Positions 16,889 to 26,282 of a stretch of 64,000 bases of DNA are shown here, piece after piece (position 1 is the first letter of the stretch; every line of letters starts with the position of its first letter). The notes under the pieces were generated by a model that saw only the letters and a program-made list of their open reading frames with translations, ran no database searches and had not been told where the DNA came from. Both the position numbers and the translations under genes were made by a program. Origin of the DNA: Clostridiales bacterium (GTDB lineage Bacteria; Bacillota; Clostridia; Oscillospirales; Oscillospiraceae); NCBI GenBank assembly GCA_029010715.1, contig JAQXKZ010000015.1, positions 62,001-126,000 on the forward strand. Reading direction: 5' to 3'.

Positions 16889-17575
16889 ATGACCTGTACG
16901 GATAAGAGAGCGGGAGTGAAGGCCGCGGTGACGGCTTTGCTTGCGCTGCTCCTGCTGTGCATGACAGGCTGTGCCGGCAGAACGAAGGCGAGAACCGTCG
17001 TGCCGGGCGAACGCGGGGACGCTCTGGCCGACGTAACGGAAACAGAGAGCGGTAAACCTTGCCGGACCGAAAGCGACGGCGGAGGGAAAAGCGAAACGCT
17101 GTACGGGGACTGGTATGGCTGGTGGCGGATGTATGATACCAGCGGCGACTGGGCCCATATGTACGGATATTGGTGGGACTGCTGTGCCGAGATCGGAGAG
17201 GACGGTACCATGCTCATCTGGGACGAGGATATGCCGAAAGACTACTTCCTCGCCGAGGCGGAGCTGCGGATAAACGGAAGAAGCCTGAGCTGCTTCGGCG
17301 GAACTATCCTCGACAGGGAGCTGACCTCGAAGAGCTGGGACATGACTCTGACCGAGGACGACTGCGGCACGATGCTGACGATATCCGGCAGATATAAGGC
17401 CGTCGGCAGCGGCGGATTCAGCTATGAGATGTACCTGAGACCCTGGGGCAGCCTGTGGCCGGATGAGGAGGACAGGCTTCCGTATTACTACGAGGACTGG
17501 TACCTGCCGCTGATCGAGTCCGGCGAGGAAATGCCGGACGTGCTCGGCCCGGAGAATGCCGATACCGGGGAATGA
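16889..17575 (+). CDS. Putative lipoprotein, unknown function
   Basis: 228 residues with an N-terminal hydrophobic signal (AVTALLALLLLCMTGC). The Cys near residue 28 in MTGC is a plausible lipobox. The mature part is rich in Trp, Tyr and Asp (DWYGWWRMYDTSGDW) and probably forms a beta-rich domain. A low-complexity linker of about 40 residues follows the Cys. GGGAGGGG precedes the ATG. I do not recognise a family. It may be part of the preceding surface-glycan operon. Confidence 0.7.
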   Translation: MTCTDKRAGVKAAVTALLALLLLCMTGCAGRTKARTVVPGERGDALADVTETESGKPCRTESDGGGKSETLYGDWYGWWRMYDTSGDWAHMYGYWWDCCAEIGEDGTMLIWDEDMPKDYFLAEAELRINGRSLSCFGGTILDRELTSKSWDMTLTEDDCGTMLTISGRYKAVGSGGFSYEMYLRPWGSLWPDEEDRLPYYYEDWYLPLIESGEEMPDVLGPENADTGE

Positions 17576-17648
17576 CTGCTATCGCAGGCGCATAAAAAGC
17601 ATTAGGCGGTTCTCACTGTCATTTTTCAGGTACGTGAGGTAAAGAAGC

Positions 17649-18617
17649 TTGAACAAAATGAATATTACCGACATGCACTGCGACACCCTGCTGGAGATGC
17701 ATACAAAAGGCAGGGGCCTGCGGGAGCTGGACGGACATATAAATCTCGACAAGCTGCGCTGCGGCGGTTCCCTGCTGCAGTGCTTTGCCGTTTATACGCC
17801 GACACACGGCGAAGCGGAAAGCTGCAGGATAACGAGCGGACCCTGGGAATATTTCAACGCCGCCGCGGACATATTTGAACGCGAGATGGAGGCAAACAGG
17901 GAGTATATACGCCCTGTGCGCTCAATGGCTGAAATACGTGCAAACGCCGGGGCGGGGATCATCTCCGCCATGCTCACGCTGGAGGACGGCGTGTGTATCG
18001 ACGGCAGGCATGAGCGGGTGCAGCGGCTTTACGACCGCGGTGTGCGCATGATCGCGCTGACATGGAACTACGAAAACTCCATAGGCTATCCGAACTCCTT
18101 CGACACGGAGGCGCACGCAATGGGGCTGAAGCCCTTCGGCGCGGAGACTGTGGAGCAGATGAAGCGGCTCGGCATGATCGTCGACGTGTCGCATCTGTCG
18201 GAGGGCGGCTTCCGCGACGTGGCGGACATCCTGAAAGGGCCTTTTGTGGCGTCGCATTCCTGTGCACGCGCGCTCTGCGATCACAGCCGCAATCTGACCG
18301 ATGAGCAGCTGCGCACTCTGGGCGACTGCGGCGGAGTATGCGGCGTGAACTTCTTATCCCGCTTTCTCGTGAGGGACGCGGCATACACCCGCATTGACGA
18401 CATACTGCGCCACATGGAGCACATTGCAGACAAGGCGGGAACAGAGGCCGTCGCGCTCGGCTCGGATTTCGACGGCATTGACTGCGGGCTGGAGCTCGGG
18501 GATTTCGCGGGAATGACCAGACTGACCGAGGAGATCGCGGCCCGCTTCGGCAGTGACAGGGCCGATAAAATATGCCACGGCAACGCCCTGCGAGTCATGG
18601 GTGAGGTTATCGGCTGA
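17649..18617 (+). CDS. Membrane dipeptidase family M19
   Basis: 322 residues, a dinuclear zinc amidohydrolase-fold dipeptidase. Metal and active-site motifs in order: DMHCDTL (HxD), LTLEDG (bridging Glu), VDVSHLSE, SHSCARAL, and LGSDFDGID near the C-terminus. The family hydrolyses dipeptides, often with a D-amino acid at the C-terminus. There is no signal peptide, so this one is cytosolic. The start is TTG at 17649 with GAGGT 8 nt upstream; the ATG three codons later is too far from the site. It begins a run with a DegT-like gene and a ProX gene. Confidence 0.88.
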   Translation: MNKMNITDMHCDTLLEMHTKGRGLRELDGHINLDKLRCGGSLLQCFAVYTPTHGEAESCRITSGPWEYFNAAADIFEREMEANREYIRPVRSMAEIRANAGAGIISAMLTLEDGVCIDGRHERVQRLYDRGVRMIALTWNYENSIGYPNSFDTEAHAMGLKPFGAETVEQMKRLGMIVDVSHLSEGGFRDVADILKGPFVASHSCARALCDHSRNLTDEQLRTLGDCGGVCGVNFLSRFLVRDAAYTRIDDILRHMEHIADKAGTEAVALGSDFDGIDCGLELGDFAGMTRLTEEIAARFGSDRADKICHGNALRVMGEVIG

Positions 18618-18649
18618 CTTGAGACCGCATTGAGTACGGGAGCTTAACT

Positions 18650-19708
18650 ATGGAATACGGCAGTGAATTTGACTGGCTGGCAAACAGCCCGTATATAAAC
18701 GGACCTGCGTCTGGACGCTTCGTGCGTGACGAATGGGAGCTTTACCGCAGCGGACGCGACGCGCTGAAGGCTCTGGCGCGCATAGCAGGCAGACCGGGCA
18801 CAAGAGTGCTGCTGCCGGCGCTCTGCTGTGAGTCGATGATACTTCCGTTCACGCTCAACGGCTGCAGCGTCGGGTTTTATAAGCTGAAGCCGGATCTGAG
18901 AGGCGATGAGCGGGACGTGCTCTCAAAGCTCGGCAGCGCTGCGATACTGGTCTATATACGCTACTTCGGCGTGCGTCCGTTTACGGACGCTTTTCTGAAC
19001 GAAATAAGGTGCGGCGGCAGAGACGTCACCATAGTCGAGGACCGGACGCACGACATCATCGTACCGCGTGCAGCGGAAGGCTTCGAGCCTGACGCCGTGC
19101 TCGCAAGTCTGCGCAAATGGGCGGCCCTGCCGGAAGGCGGTATGCTCAGTACCGGCCTCGGAAGCTGCAGGGAAGCCCCTGATTCGCGCTTCGGAGATAT
19201 GCGGCGGGAAGCGATGCGGATGAAGGTCAGATACCTGAAAAACCCCGAGCCGGAAGTGAAGAGGGACTTTCTTGACGTGCTGCACCGCGCCGAGGATCTC
19301 CTCGACGAGAGCGGTGAGCCTGCCGGCATCATGCCGGAGTATGAAGCACTGCTGCGGAGCATTGACTTTGAAAGTCTGTACGCCGGCCGCCGCGCCAACG
19401 TCCTGCGCCTGAAGGAACGGCTGGAGCCGCTCAGAACAGCGGGAAAGCTGCGCTTTCTTTCGGAGCAGCCGGAGAACAGCACCCTGTATTTCCCGCTGCT
19501 GCTGGAACAGCGCGGCGAGGTTCAGCGCGCCATGGCGCAGAGGAATATATACTGCCCGGTGATCTGGCCGGAGCCGGAGGCGGCCGCCGGCGTGTGCCCG
19601 GTGAGCCATTATGTCACGGAGCACATGCTCGGTCTGCCCTGCGACCAGCGCTACAGTCTGCAGGACATGGACTTCATCGCGGACATGCTGACGGAAGTAC
19701 TCGGCTGA
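18650..19708 (+). CDS. DegT/DnrJ/EryC1-like PLP-dependent enzyme
   Basis: 352 residues with the fold-type I aminotransferase pattern of the sugar aminotransferase (DegT) family. It has TRVLLPALCCESMILPF, an acidic VEDRTHD where the family holds the pyridoxal ring, and SLRKWAALPEGG, whose Lys is the likely Schiff-base residue. The C-terminal HMLGLPCDQRYSLQDMDFI is the classic DegT ending. The sequence is divergent in the middle, so the substrate is unclear. GGGAG precedes the ATG. It sits 32 nt after the dipeptidase gene and may act on surface sugars or amino acids. Confidence 0.72.
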   Translation: MEYGSEFDWLANSPYINGPASGRFVRDEWELYRSGRDALKALARIAGRPGTRVLLPALCCESMILPFTLNGCSVGFYKLKPDLRGDERDVLSKLGSAAILVYIRYFGVRPFTDAFLNEIRCGGRDVTIVEDRTHDIIVPRAAEGFEPDAVLASLRKWAALPEGGMLSTGLGSCREAPDSRFGDMRREAMRMKVRYLKNPEPEVKRDFLDVLHRAEDLLDESGEPAGIMPEYEALLRSIDFESLYAGRRANVLRLKERLEPLRTAGKLRFLSEQPENSTLYFPLLLEQRGEVQRAMAQRNIYCPVIWPEPEAAAGVCPVSHYVTEHMLGLPCDQRYSLQDMDFIADMLTEVLG

Positions 19709-19772
19709 GGCAGGCAACGCAAACAGAAACAAAAGCGGCCCCGTCGCAGCGGGGATATATGAGAGGGAGACA

Positions 19773-20333
19773 ATGAAAACAGATCCTGTACTGTATAAAG
19801 GCCGTCCCGGAGACAGGCGTATTGACAAAGAGGAGCGCTGCTACGCGCTGCTCGACTCGCTGGGTATCGAATATTACCGCGCAGACCATGAGCACGCCGG
19901 CACGATAGAGGACTGTCACGATGTGGAAAAGCTGCTCGGCGCGGAGATATGCAAGAACCTGCTGCTGACGAACAGGCAGATGACAGAGGTGTACCTGCTG
20001 CTGATGCCGGGAGACAAGCCCTTCAGGACCAGACTGCTGTCAAAGCAGATCGGCACGGCGCGGCTCTCCTTTGCAAGCGGGGAGCAGATGCTGGAATACC
20101 TGGACATAACCCCGGGCTCGGTCAGCGTGCTGGGGCTCATGAACGACAGGGAGAGAAAAGTCCACCTGCTGATCGACCGCGATCTTCTCAAGGCGGAGTA
20201 CTTTGCCTGCCATCCCTGTATCAACACCTCGACTCTGCGTCTCAGGACGGAGGACGTGATCAACAAACTGATACCGGCGATGGGACATGAGGCGGTATAT
20301 GTCGAGCTGCCGTGGGAGGTAAATGAAGCATAG
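19773..20333 (+). CDS. proX: Prolyl-tRNA editing protein ProX (YbaK/EbsC fold)
   Basis: 186 residues. A stand-alone trans-editing deacylase that hydrolyses Ala-tRNA(Pro), related to the INS domain of ProRS. The conserved KNLLLTNRQ segment contains the catalytic Lys. PGSVSVLGLMND is the GSV(S/T)PxG-like substrate loop, and FHPCINTSTL-type residues (CHPCINTSTLRL) are near the end. The length matches Clostridial ProX. GGGAGACA precedes the ATG. It is the last gene before a bidirectional terminator. Confidence 0.85.
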   Translation: MKTDPVLYKGRPGDRRIDKEERCYALLDSLGIEYYRADHEHAGTIEDCHDVEKLLGAEICKNLLLTNRQMTEVYLLLMPGDKPFRTRLLSKQIGTARLSFASGEQMLEYLDITPGSVSVLGLMNDRERKVHLLIDRDLLKAEYFACHPCINTSTLRLRTEDVINKLIPAMGHEAVYVELPWEVNEA

Positions 20334-20375
20334 TTTACGTAACCAGGTTTACATAATTGAACGAGCGCGACAATA

Positions 20376-20414
20376 AAATTCCGGCGGGTTTTCTGTTGAA
20401 ATCCGCCGGAATTT
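20376..20414. terminator. Bidirectional terminator between proX and the EEP gene
   Basis: Perfect 12-bp stem AAATTCCGGCGG / CCGCCGGAATTT with a 15-nt loop between convergent genes. Confidence 0.88.
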
Positions 20415-20429
20415 AAAGCATATACGTGA

Positions 20430-21482
20430 TTATTTCAGCCTGACAGTTATCGTGACAGGGTTATGGTCGGAATTCTCAAAGCCGAGGTCGATAGTTTTGA
20501 CCTGCGTAAGCTCGACATTCGGAGAGACGATCATGCCGTCAATGACATAGTGCTGGGTATTGGCGTCGTCGCTGCGGTCATAGGGCTGGTTGAGCAGGCG
20601 GCAGGTCGGACTGCCCGGATCGCAGGCCAGAGTCCATCCGTCGGGGAGCATACTCTCATCCAGAACGCCCGGGGTCCAAAGCTCGGTATGCTTATTCGGG
20701 TATACGTCAAGGCTGCCGGGGAACACCTGATTGAAGTCGCCGCCGGCGATGACGTAGTTGCCCTTTTCGTACTCGCTGCATATGAAGTCGCGCAGCTGAT
20801 TTGTCTGGGCTATCTTGCCCTCGCCATCGTCATAGGCCTCCAGATGGAGATTGACGAGCACAAGCTGCTTGTCACTGCCCTCGATGGGCAGGTAGCTGAC
20901 CAGCAGGCAGCGCTTGAGGTTGGCGGTACTGACCGGCCATGAGAATGGGCATGGAAGAGCAATGCGCTCGGCATGCTCTATCTTGTAGTCGGCGGTCGTG
21001 AACAGGCCGCTGTGCACGCTGCCGATAGGCGGCAGGGGATACGGCACAAAGCTGCAGGAATAGTTGAGCGCGTGGACGCTCTGCGCACGCGCCAGCCCGG
21101 CGCTCTCGTCGATGTGATAGCTGCGCGAAGAGTCGACGTCGACCTCCTGAAGCATTATGAGATCGGGAGCCATATCCTCAATGGCGGCATCAATGCCGGC
21201 GAGATACTCCGTGACCTGAGCTTTGCTTGCCGCTTTGACCTCGGTGCCGCCGTCCATGAAGAAGTCGGAGTATTTGCCGAGACCGGCGTAGCCGATGTTC
21301 CAGCTCAGTACGCTCAGTTCCCTGTCGCCGGGCAGAGCGCCGGAGTCCGCCGTGCCGTTTACGCTGAGCTGCTCGACGGCCGCGGGGCGGTATTCGGTTA
21401 TTGTGAGCCATGCCAACAGCAGCACAACGGCCGCCACGATGACGATGAGCACGGCGAGAAGTATTTTCCAGATTTTTTTCAT
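20430..21482 (-). CDS. Membrane-anchored endonuclease/exonuclease/phosphatase (EEP) family protein
   Basis: 350 residues. One N-terminal TM helix (residues 5-27) without a lipobox is followed by an EEP (DNase I-like) metallophosphoesterase domain. Motifs: LSVLSWNIGYAG (Asn), LIMLQEVD (metal Glu), VLVNLHLEA, IAGGDFNQV (Asp/Asn) and FENSDHNPV (catalytic Asp-His). The domain is probably outside the membrane. Substrates of the family range from nucleic acid to phospholipid, and the sequence does not decide. GGAGG lies 9 nt before the ATG at 21482. It is monocistronic. Confidence 0.85.
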   Translation of the reverse strand: MKKIWKILLAVLIVIVAAVVLLLAWLTITEYRPAAVEQLSVNGTADSGALPGDRELSVLSWNIGYAGLGKYSDFFMDGGTEVKAASKAQVTEYLAGIDAAIEDMAPDLIMLQEVDVDSSRSYHIDESAGLARAQSVHALNYSCSFVPYPLPPIGSVHSGLFTTADYKIEHAERIALPCPFSWPVSTANLKRCLLVSYLPIEGSDKQLVLVNLHLEAYDDGEGKIAQTNQLRDFICSEYEKGNYVIAGGDFNQVFPGSLDVYPNKHTELWTPGVLDESMLPDGWTLACDPGSPTCRLLNQPYDRSDDANTQHYVIDGMIVSPNVELTQVKTIDLGFENSDHNPVTITVRLK

Positions 21483-21519
21483 GCGGAAAACCTCCGTATA
21501 TACATAAACAGTATTATTT

Positions 21520-21548
21520 ATTTTAACATGCGTTCAATGCATATTCAA
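21520..21548 (-). promoter_or_regulatory. Promoter of the EEP gene
   Basis: Minus strand TTGAAT (21548-21543), 17-nt spacer, TAAAAT (21525-21520). Confidence 0.65.
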
Positions 21549-21624
21549 GGGATGATGCAGCAGCTGTGTCTGCTTTTGCAAAAACCCGGCGATTACGGCG
21601 GATGTTTATTGGAATATTTATGGC

Positions 21625-21653
21625 TTGTCAGGGAGACCGTACTGATGTAAAAT
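21625..21653 (+). promoter_or_regulatory. Promoter of glyA
   Basis: TTGTCA (21625-21630), 17-nt spacer, TAAAAT (21648-21653). The leader is about 78 nt, with no recognised riboswitch. Confidence 0.6.
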
Positions 21654-21737
21654 TAAAAAACACAGCATAACCCGGCAGCCGCCGAAAGCGTGCCACACGG
21701 TATTGCCTTAACTGAAACATAAAACGGAGGTACAGCC

Positions 21738-22982
21738 ATGAGCTACGAAATCATTAAAAAGCAGGACGAGGAGGTCTATGCCGCGATGATGCGGGAGCTT
21801 GAACGCCAGAGGGATCATATAGAGCTTATCGCGTCGGAGAACTTCGTCTCACCTGCGGTGATGGAGGCCATGGGAAGTCACCTCACCAACAAATATGCCG
21901 AGGGATATCCCGGAGCACGCTATTACGGAGGCTGCGAGTATGTAGACGAGATAGAGACGCTAGCAATTGAGCGCGCGTGCCGTCTCTTCGGCGCGGAGCA
22001 CGCCAACGTCCAGCCGCATTCCGGCTCTCAGGCCAACGTGGCGGTGTATCTTGCGCTGCTCAAACCGGGAGACACCATTCTCGGTATGGACCTCAGCCAC
22101 GGCGGCCATCTGACCCACGGCTCGAAGGCGTCGATCTCCGGAAAGTACTTCAACGCGTGCTTCTACGGCGTGGAGCCGGAGACCGAGACGATAGACTATG
22201 ACAAGGTGCAGCGGCGCGCCGAGGAATGCAGACCCAGGCTCATTATCGCCGGGGCCAGCGCCTACCCGCGCTTCATAGATTTCAGGCGTATGCGTGAGAT
22301 CGCCGATTCCGTCGGGGCCTATCTGATGGTCGACATGGCGCACATCGCGGGCCTCGTCGCCGCGGGGGAGCATCCGAGCCCGGTGCCCTATGCGCATGTT
22401 GTGACGACCACGACTCACAAGACCCTGCGCGGGCCGCGCGGTGCGCTGATACTCTGCAAGGACGAGCTTAAAAAGAAGATAGACAGCGGCGTGTTCCCCG
22501 GAACCCAGGGCGGCCCGCTGATGCATATAATTGCGGCCAAGGCGGTCTGCTTCGGCGAGGCGCTGCAGCCGGAGTTCAAGGCATATCAGCATCAGACCGT
22601 GCTCAACGCCGCCGCGCTTGCAGATGAGCTCAAAGCACGCGGCCTGCGTATAGTTTCCGGCGGGACTGACAACCACATGATGCTCGCCGACGTCATGAGC
22701 CGCGGCAAGACCGGCAAAGAGGTGCAGGAGCTGCTCGACATGGCCAACATCACGGCCAACAAGAACACGATACCCTTTGACACCCAGTCGGTCAAGACGA
22801 CCAGCGGTATGCGCTTCGGCTCTCCCGCGGTCACGACCCGCGGCATGAAGGAAGCCGAAATGCGCGAGATCGGCTGCATGATCGCAAAGCTCATAGACGA
22901 GGGCGAGGCGGCGGTACCGCAGGTGAAAGAGCAGGCGATCGGGCTCTGCCGTGCCTTCCCGCTGTATCCGGGGATAAAGTGA
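21738..22982 (+). CDS. glyA: Serine hydroxymethyltransferase GlyA
   Basis: 414 residues, PLP enzyme converting serine and tetrahydrofolate to glycine and 5,10-methylene-THF. Motifs: [41 protein letters not shown], and the PLP-lysine in [14 protein letters not shown]. Nothing is missing. The strong site CGGAGG precedes the ATG. It is monocistronic with its own promoter and terminator. The methylene-THF it makes would also feed TrmFO, encoded further along. Confidence 0.97.
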   Translation: MSYEIIKKQDEEVYAAMMRELERQRDHIELIASENFVSPAVMEAMGSHLTNKYAEGYPGARYYGGCEYVDEIETLAIERACRLFGAEHANVQPHSGSQANVAVYLALLKPGDTILGMDLSHGGHLTHGSKASISGKYFNACFYGVEPETETIDYDKVQRRAEECRPRLIIAGASAYPRFIDFRRMREIADSVGAYLMVDMAHIAGLVAAGEHPSPVPYAHVVTTTTHKTLRGPRGALILCKDELKKKIDSGVFPGTQGGPLMHIIAAKAVCFGEALQPEFKAYQHQTVLNAAALADELKARGLRIVSGGTDNHMMLADVMSRGKTGKEVQELLDMANITANKNTIPFDTQSVKTTSGMRFGSPAVTTRGMKEAEMREIGCMIAKLIDEGEAAVPQVKEQAIGLCRAFPLYPGIK

Positions 22983-22992
22983 ACAGACAGCG

Positions 22993-23028
22993 ATACGGGC
23001 GCACAGTGAAACGGTGCGCCCGTATTTT
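22993..23028 (+). terminator. Terminator of glyA
   Basis: 12-bp perfect stem ATACGGGCGCAC and its complement, 9-nt loop, then a short T run. Confidence 0.88.
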
Positions 23029-23199
23029 ACGGCAGTATAAGCAAAGCGCCGGGCCGGACACGGTGCAACTGCGATAACGATGGCAAGCATTTTAATGCCT
23101 GTCAGCATGACATTTTTCATTGCAGGCTGATCTCCTGAAGTTTTGCATACCGCAGCAGGCGTGTAATTCTATACGGCAGCTGTCAGGAAGAAAAATTTT

Positions 23200-23229
23200 T
23201 TGACAGGCGCGAAACGGTTCCTTTATAAA
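23200..23229 (+). promoter_or_regulatory. SigA-type promoter of the ECF sigma operon
   Basis: Consensus TTGACA (23200-23205) with TATAAA (23224-23229, 18 nt) or TTATAA (17 nt). I see no AAC/CGTC-type ECF box here. The rest of the 300-nt gap from 23029 holds nothing I can name. Confidence 0.7.
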
Positions 23230-23333
23230 AGGTTACTTAATGTATGAGAGCTCTTACAAAAGAGCCGGGGCACGGCAGCTGGGGCGCGCGGGAAAAGACG
23301 CGGAGCGTATAAGCCCCGGCGTGAGGAGGAAGC

Positions 23334-23891
23334 ATGGACGACAGAAAGATAATCGAGCTGTACTGGCAGCGCGATGAAAGCGCCATAGAGCAGACCGATC
23401 TTAAATACGGCAGACTGTGCCGGGGAGTTGCCTACGGCATACTCGGCAGCCGGGAGGACGGCGACGAGTGCGTAAACGATACATATATGGCGGCATGGGA
23501 AAGCCTGCCGCCGCAGCGCCCGGTGCATTTCCCGGCGTGGCTGTGCAGCGTGACGAGGAATTTCAGCCTCAACAGGATACGCGCGAGCCTGACTCAAAAG
23601 CGGGGCGGCGGCGCCGCGATGCTGGTATATGACGAACTGGAGCAATGCCTGATATCTCCGGAGTCGGTAGAGAAGGAATACGAGACGAAGGAGCTGAAGG
23701 CGGCTGTGGAAACCTTTCTGCGGACACTTCCGAAAGCGGACAGGAAGATGTTTATGTATCGCTACTGGCTGATGATGACGGTGCCGGAGATCGCGCGGCG
23801 TATGGACTGCAGGGAGAGCCGGGTCACAAGCTCCCTGTACAGGAGCCGGCAGAAGCTGCGTGGATTTCTGAGCAGGGAGGAGCTCATATGA
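23334..23891 (+). CDS. ECF-family RNA polymerase sigma factor
   Basis: 185 residues. Region 2 (about residues 5-75) includes DGDECVNDTYMAAWESLP, the DDxxQ-like core-binding helix. Region 4 (about 120-180) has an HTH (MTVPEIARRMDCRESRVTSSLYRSRQKLR) for -35 recognition. The site GGAGGAAG precedes the ATG. The stop overlaps the next gene's ATG (ATGA), the usual coupling of an ECF sigma to its anti-sigma. Expression from a SigA promoter suggests activity is set mainly by the partner protein. Confidence 0.88.
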   Translation: MDDRKIIELYWQRDESAIEQTDLKYGRLCRGVAYGILGSREDGDECVNDTYMAAWESLPPQRPVHFPAWLCSVTRNFSLNRIRASLTQKRGGGAAMLVYDELEQCLISPESVEKEYETKELKAAVETFLRTLPKADRKMFMYRYWLMMTVPEIARRMDCRESRVTSSLYRSRQKLRGFLSREELI

Positions 23892-24685
23892 AAACGATGG
23901 ATCTGATGGAAGCGATCGGCCAGGTCGGCGACGATATGAAAATGGAGGTCGTTTCGGAAATGATGTATGAAATCAACGGAAAGAGCCGTAAAAGAGGGAA
24001 GCTCGGACGCACGCTGCTGATCGCGGCGGTAATAACGACGCTGCTCGGTGCGACGGCATACGCTATCGCGGCGAATATCATGAATCTGCGCAATGTGAAA
24101 GATGAGAAAATATCCGGACGGTGGGGCGAACAGTTTATAACCGTCAACAACGCAAATCTCGAGCTCAGCTTCGATGTGGGGCTTGACAGCTGCCCGGCGG
24201 CTGTGTTCAGACCGGACTGGCTGCCGGCCGAGCCTGAGAGACCGGTACAGTTCAACCGGTATGAGGAGGAGAGCGGCGAGGGCTGGTATACAATGTACGC
24301 CGACGACGGGGCAGATCCCGGCGGCGAGGTGCCGTACAACATACAAATCAGCTCGGCAGCCAATCTCAAGGGTATGAAGCTCTACTTCAGCGGAGACATG
24401 GAGATAGTAAAGCAGGACGAATGGAAGGGCTGGCAGCGCACCGAGATACACGGAGACTACCGGAGGACCAGTCCGGAGGGGGTAGAGTGCATGCTGGACA
24501 GGTACTATATCCTGCTGTTCAACGAGGAAAACTGCGTGTATGTCTATCTCGCAACGACTGAGTATGACCTTGAGACTCTGGAGAAAATCGCCGAAAATCT
24601 GGAGATAAGGGTTCTCGACTGCTTTATTGAAACCTCGTCCGACAAGGAGGGGCATGTCGGATATATAGATCTCGGAAGAGGATGA
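23888..24685 (+). CDS. Putative membrane-bound anti-sigma factor
   Basis: 265 residues. A cytoplasmic N-terminus of about 40 residues (MKTMDLMEAIGQVGDDMKM) is followed by one TM helix (about 44-64, TLLIAAVITTLLGATAYAIA). A roughly 200-residue domain outside the cell is rich in acidic and aromatic residues (DUF4367-like in overall pattern). This layout and its overlap with the sigma gene fit an anti-sigma or sensor. I see no zinc-binding HxxxCxxC, so it is not a classic ZAS domain. The ligand or signal is unknown. Confidence 0.72.
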   Translation: MKTMDLMEAIGQVGDDMKMEVVSEMMYEINGKSRKRGKLGRTLLIAAVITTLLGATAYAIAANIMNLRNVKDEKISGRWGEQFITVNNANLELSFDVGLDSCPAAVFRPDWLPAEPERPVQFNRYEEESGEGWYTMYADDGADPGGEVPYNIQISSAANLKGMKLYFSGDMEIVKQDEWKGWQRTEIHGDYRRTSPEGVECMLDRYYILLFNEENCVYVYLATTEYDLETLEKIAENLEIRVLDCFIETSSDKEGHVGYIDLGRG

Positions 24686-24702
24686 GAGGCACGTTGAGAC
24701 AA

Positions 24703-24737
24703 TATAAAAATCCCGGACAGTGTCCGGGATTTTTATA
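24703..24737. terminator. Terminator of the sigma/anti-sigma operon
   Basis: Near-perfect 17-bp palindrome built on AAAAATCCCGGACA / TGTCCGGGATTTTT. T runs on both strands let it act in either direction. Confidence 0.9.
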
Positions 24738-25030
24738 TTCGGCTTGTCAAAAAGCCCGCTGGGAGTGCTTTGGTTATTGCCAAAGGCCCTGAAGAGGCAT
24801 GAGCGTGCTTCTGCCCGTCAAACCCCTGTGCGCCTTTGTCAGCCGACAGCAATCAATTATTGAGCGTAGACAGGCCGGTCTTACAGCGCCGGGGAGTGCC
24901 GGATTATGTATGAGATGCGCCGGGGGACGGGGCGCAGAGGTTTTGATTGTTCCGGATTAAAGAACGGCATCCGGTCAATGCCGCATAATCAGGCGGGAGC
25001 GGGTAGCGAAAGCAGACTGCGGGCACCGAC
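24738..25030. other. Non-coding gap, no recognised feature
   Basis: About 290 nt downstream of two convergent genes. I see no ORF with a ribosome site, tRNA or strong hairpin. Confidence 0.4.
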
Positions 25031-26245
25031 TCAGATATTGTCGTCCTCAACCTGATAGCCGTGGTTTCTGAGTTCATCCAGGACGGACTGACCGTGTGCC
25101 TTGCCACCGACCTCGCAGGCGATGTGGACATTGGTCTCGTTCGGGTTGAGGCCCTGGCTGAGCTTGTCGTGCTGCACGGTGAGAACGTTTGCGCCGGCGT
25201 TGGCGAGGATGGTCAGCATCTGCACCAGACTGCCCGGGCGGTCAAGCAGCTTGACGATGAATTTGAGGCGGCGGTTCCTCGCAACGAGGCCCTGCTCGAT
25301 TATACTCTGGATGAAGCTCACGTCGATGTTGCCGCCGGAGAGCACGCAGACGACTTTTTTATCCTTTACGTCTATTTTACCGCCGAGGACGGCCGCGACC
25401 GGAGTCGCGCCGGCCGGCTCGACCACCATCTTGCAGCGCTCCAGAAGCAGCAGTATGGCGCTGGAGATCTCGGAGTCTGAGACCGTGACCACGCCGTCGG
25501 CGTAGCGGTTGATGATATCGACGGAGATATCGCCGGGGGATTTGACGGCAATACCGTCGGCAATGGTAGAGACACTGTCGGTAGTGACGAGCTTTTTCTC
25601 ACGGAAGCTGCGGGCGATGGCGTTGGCGCCCTCGGCCTGTACGCCGTAGACCCTGACGCGCGGATTGACCTGCTTTATCGCGGCCGCGACGCCGGCGAGC
25701 AGACCGCCGCCTCCGGCGGGGACGATGACTATATCCGTCCCGGGCAGATCGCCGAGGATCTCAAGACCGAGCGTGCCCTGACCGGCAATGACCTCGGGGT
25801 CATTGTACGGATGCAGGAAAGTCGCGCCCTCCTGCGCGCAGATCTCGCAGGCTTTGGCATAGGCCTCGTCGTAACAGCTGCCGGAGAGGACTACCTTGGC
25901 GCCGTAGCCCTCGGTTGCCTGAATCTTGGCGATGGGAGCAGCCTCGGGCATGACTATCGCGGCGGGGATGCCGAAGCTGCTCGCGGCATAGGCGACGCCC
26001 TGAGCATGGTTGCCGGCGGAGGAGGCGACAACGGAGCTGACGCCGCCGCGCTCGACCAGCGCGGCGATCTTGTTCGTGGCGCCGCGGATCTTGAAGGAAC
26101 CGGTTTTCTGACGGTTCTCACATTTGAGGTAGATGCTGCCGCCGGTCATCTTTGAAAAGGTGGCCGAGAGGTCAAGCTCCGTATGATGGAGTATCGGTTT
26201 CAGGCGTTCGCCCGCACGTTCTATATCGCTGAGCTCTATGTTCAT
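25031..26245 (-). CDS. ilvA: Threonine dehydratase (threonine ammonia-lyase) with ACT domain
   Basis: 404 residues. PLP enzyme deaminating threonine to 2-oxobutyrate, for isoleucine synthesis or threonine catabolism. Motifs: KCENRQKTGSFKIRGA (PLP Lys in SFKIRGA), SSAGNHAQGVAYA, and VPAGGGGLLAGVA for the phosphate. A single C-terminal ACT domain (about 325-404, FIVKLLDRPGSLVQML) suggests feedback control. The length matches the short ilvA/tdcB type common in Clostridia, so biosynthetic or catabolic use is uncertain. The ATG at 26245 has GGAGG 8 nt upstream. It is monocistronic with its own promoter. Confidence 0.92.
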   Translation of the reverse strand: MNIELSDIERAGERLKPILHHTELDLSATFSKMTGGSIYLKCENRQKTGSFKIRGATNKIAALVERGGVSSVVASSAGNHAQGVAYAASSFGIPAAIVMPEAAPIAKIQATEGYGAKVVLSGSCYDEAYAKACEICAQEGATFLHPYNDPEVIAGQGTLGLEILGDLPGTDIVIVPAGGGGLLAGVAAAIKQVNPRVRVYGVQAEGANAIARSFREKKLVTTDSVSTIADGIAVKSPGDISVDIINRYADGVVTVSDSEISSAILLLLERCKMVVEPAGATPVAAVLGGKIDVKDKKVVCVLSGGNIDVSFIQSIIEQGLVARNRRLKFIVKLLDRPGSLVQMLTILANAGANVLTVQHDKLSQGLNPNETNVHIACEVGGKAHGQSVLDELRNHGYQVEDDNI

Positions 26246-26282
26246 ATATCCTGTCCTCCAAGGCTGTGTTTTCTGTACCAAA

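Noticed and set aside
21960-23120. Long minus-strand open frame opposite glyA with GGAG before its ATG
   Set aside because: It is antisense to a clear glyA and crosses the glyA terminator; the sequence is a frame shadow.
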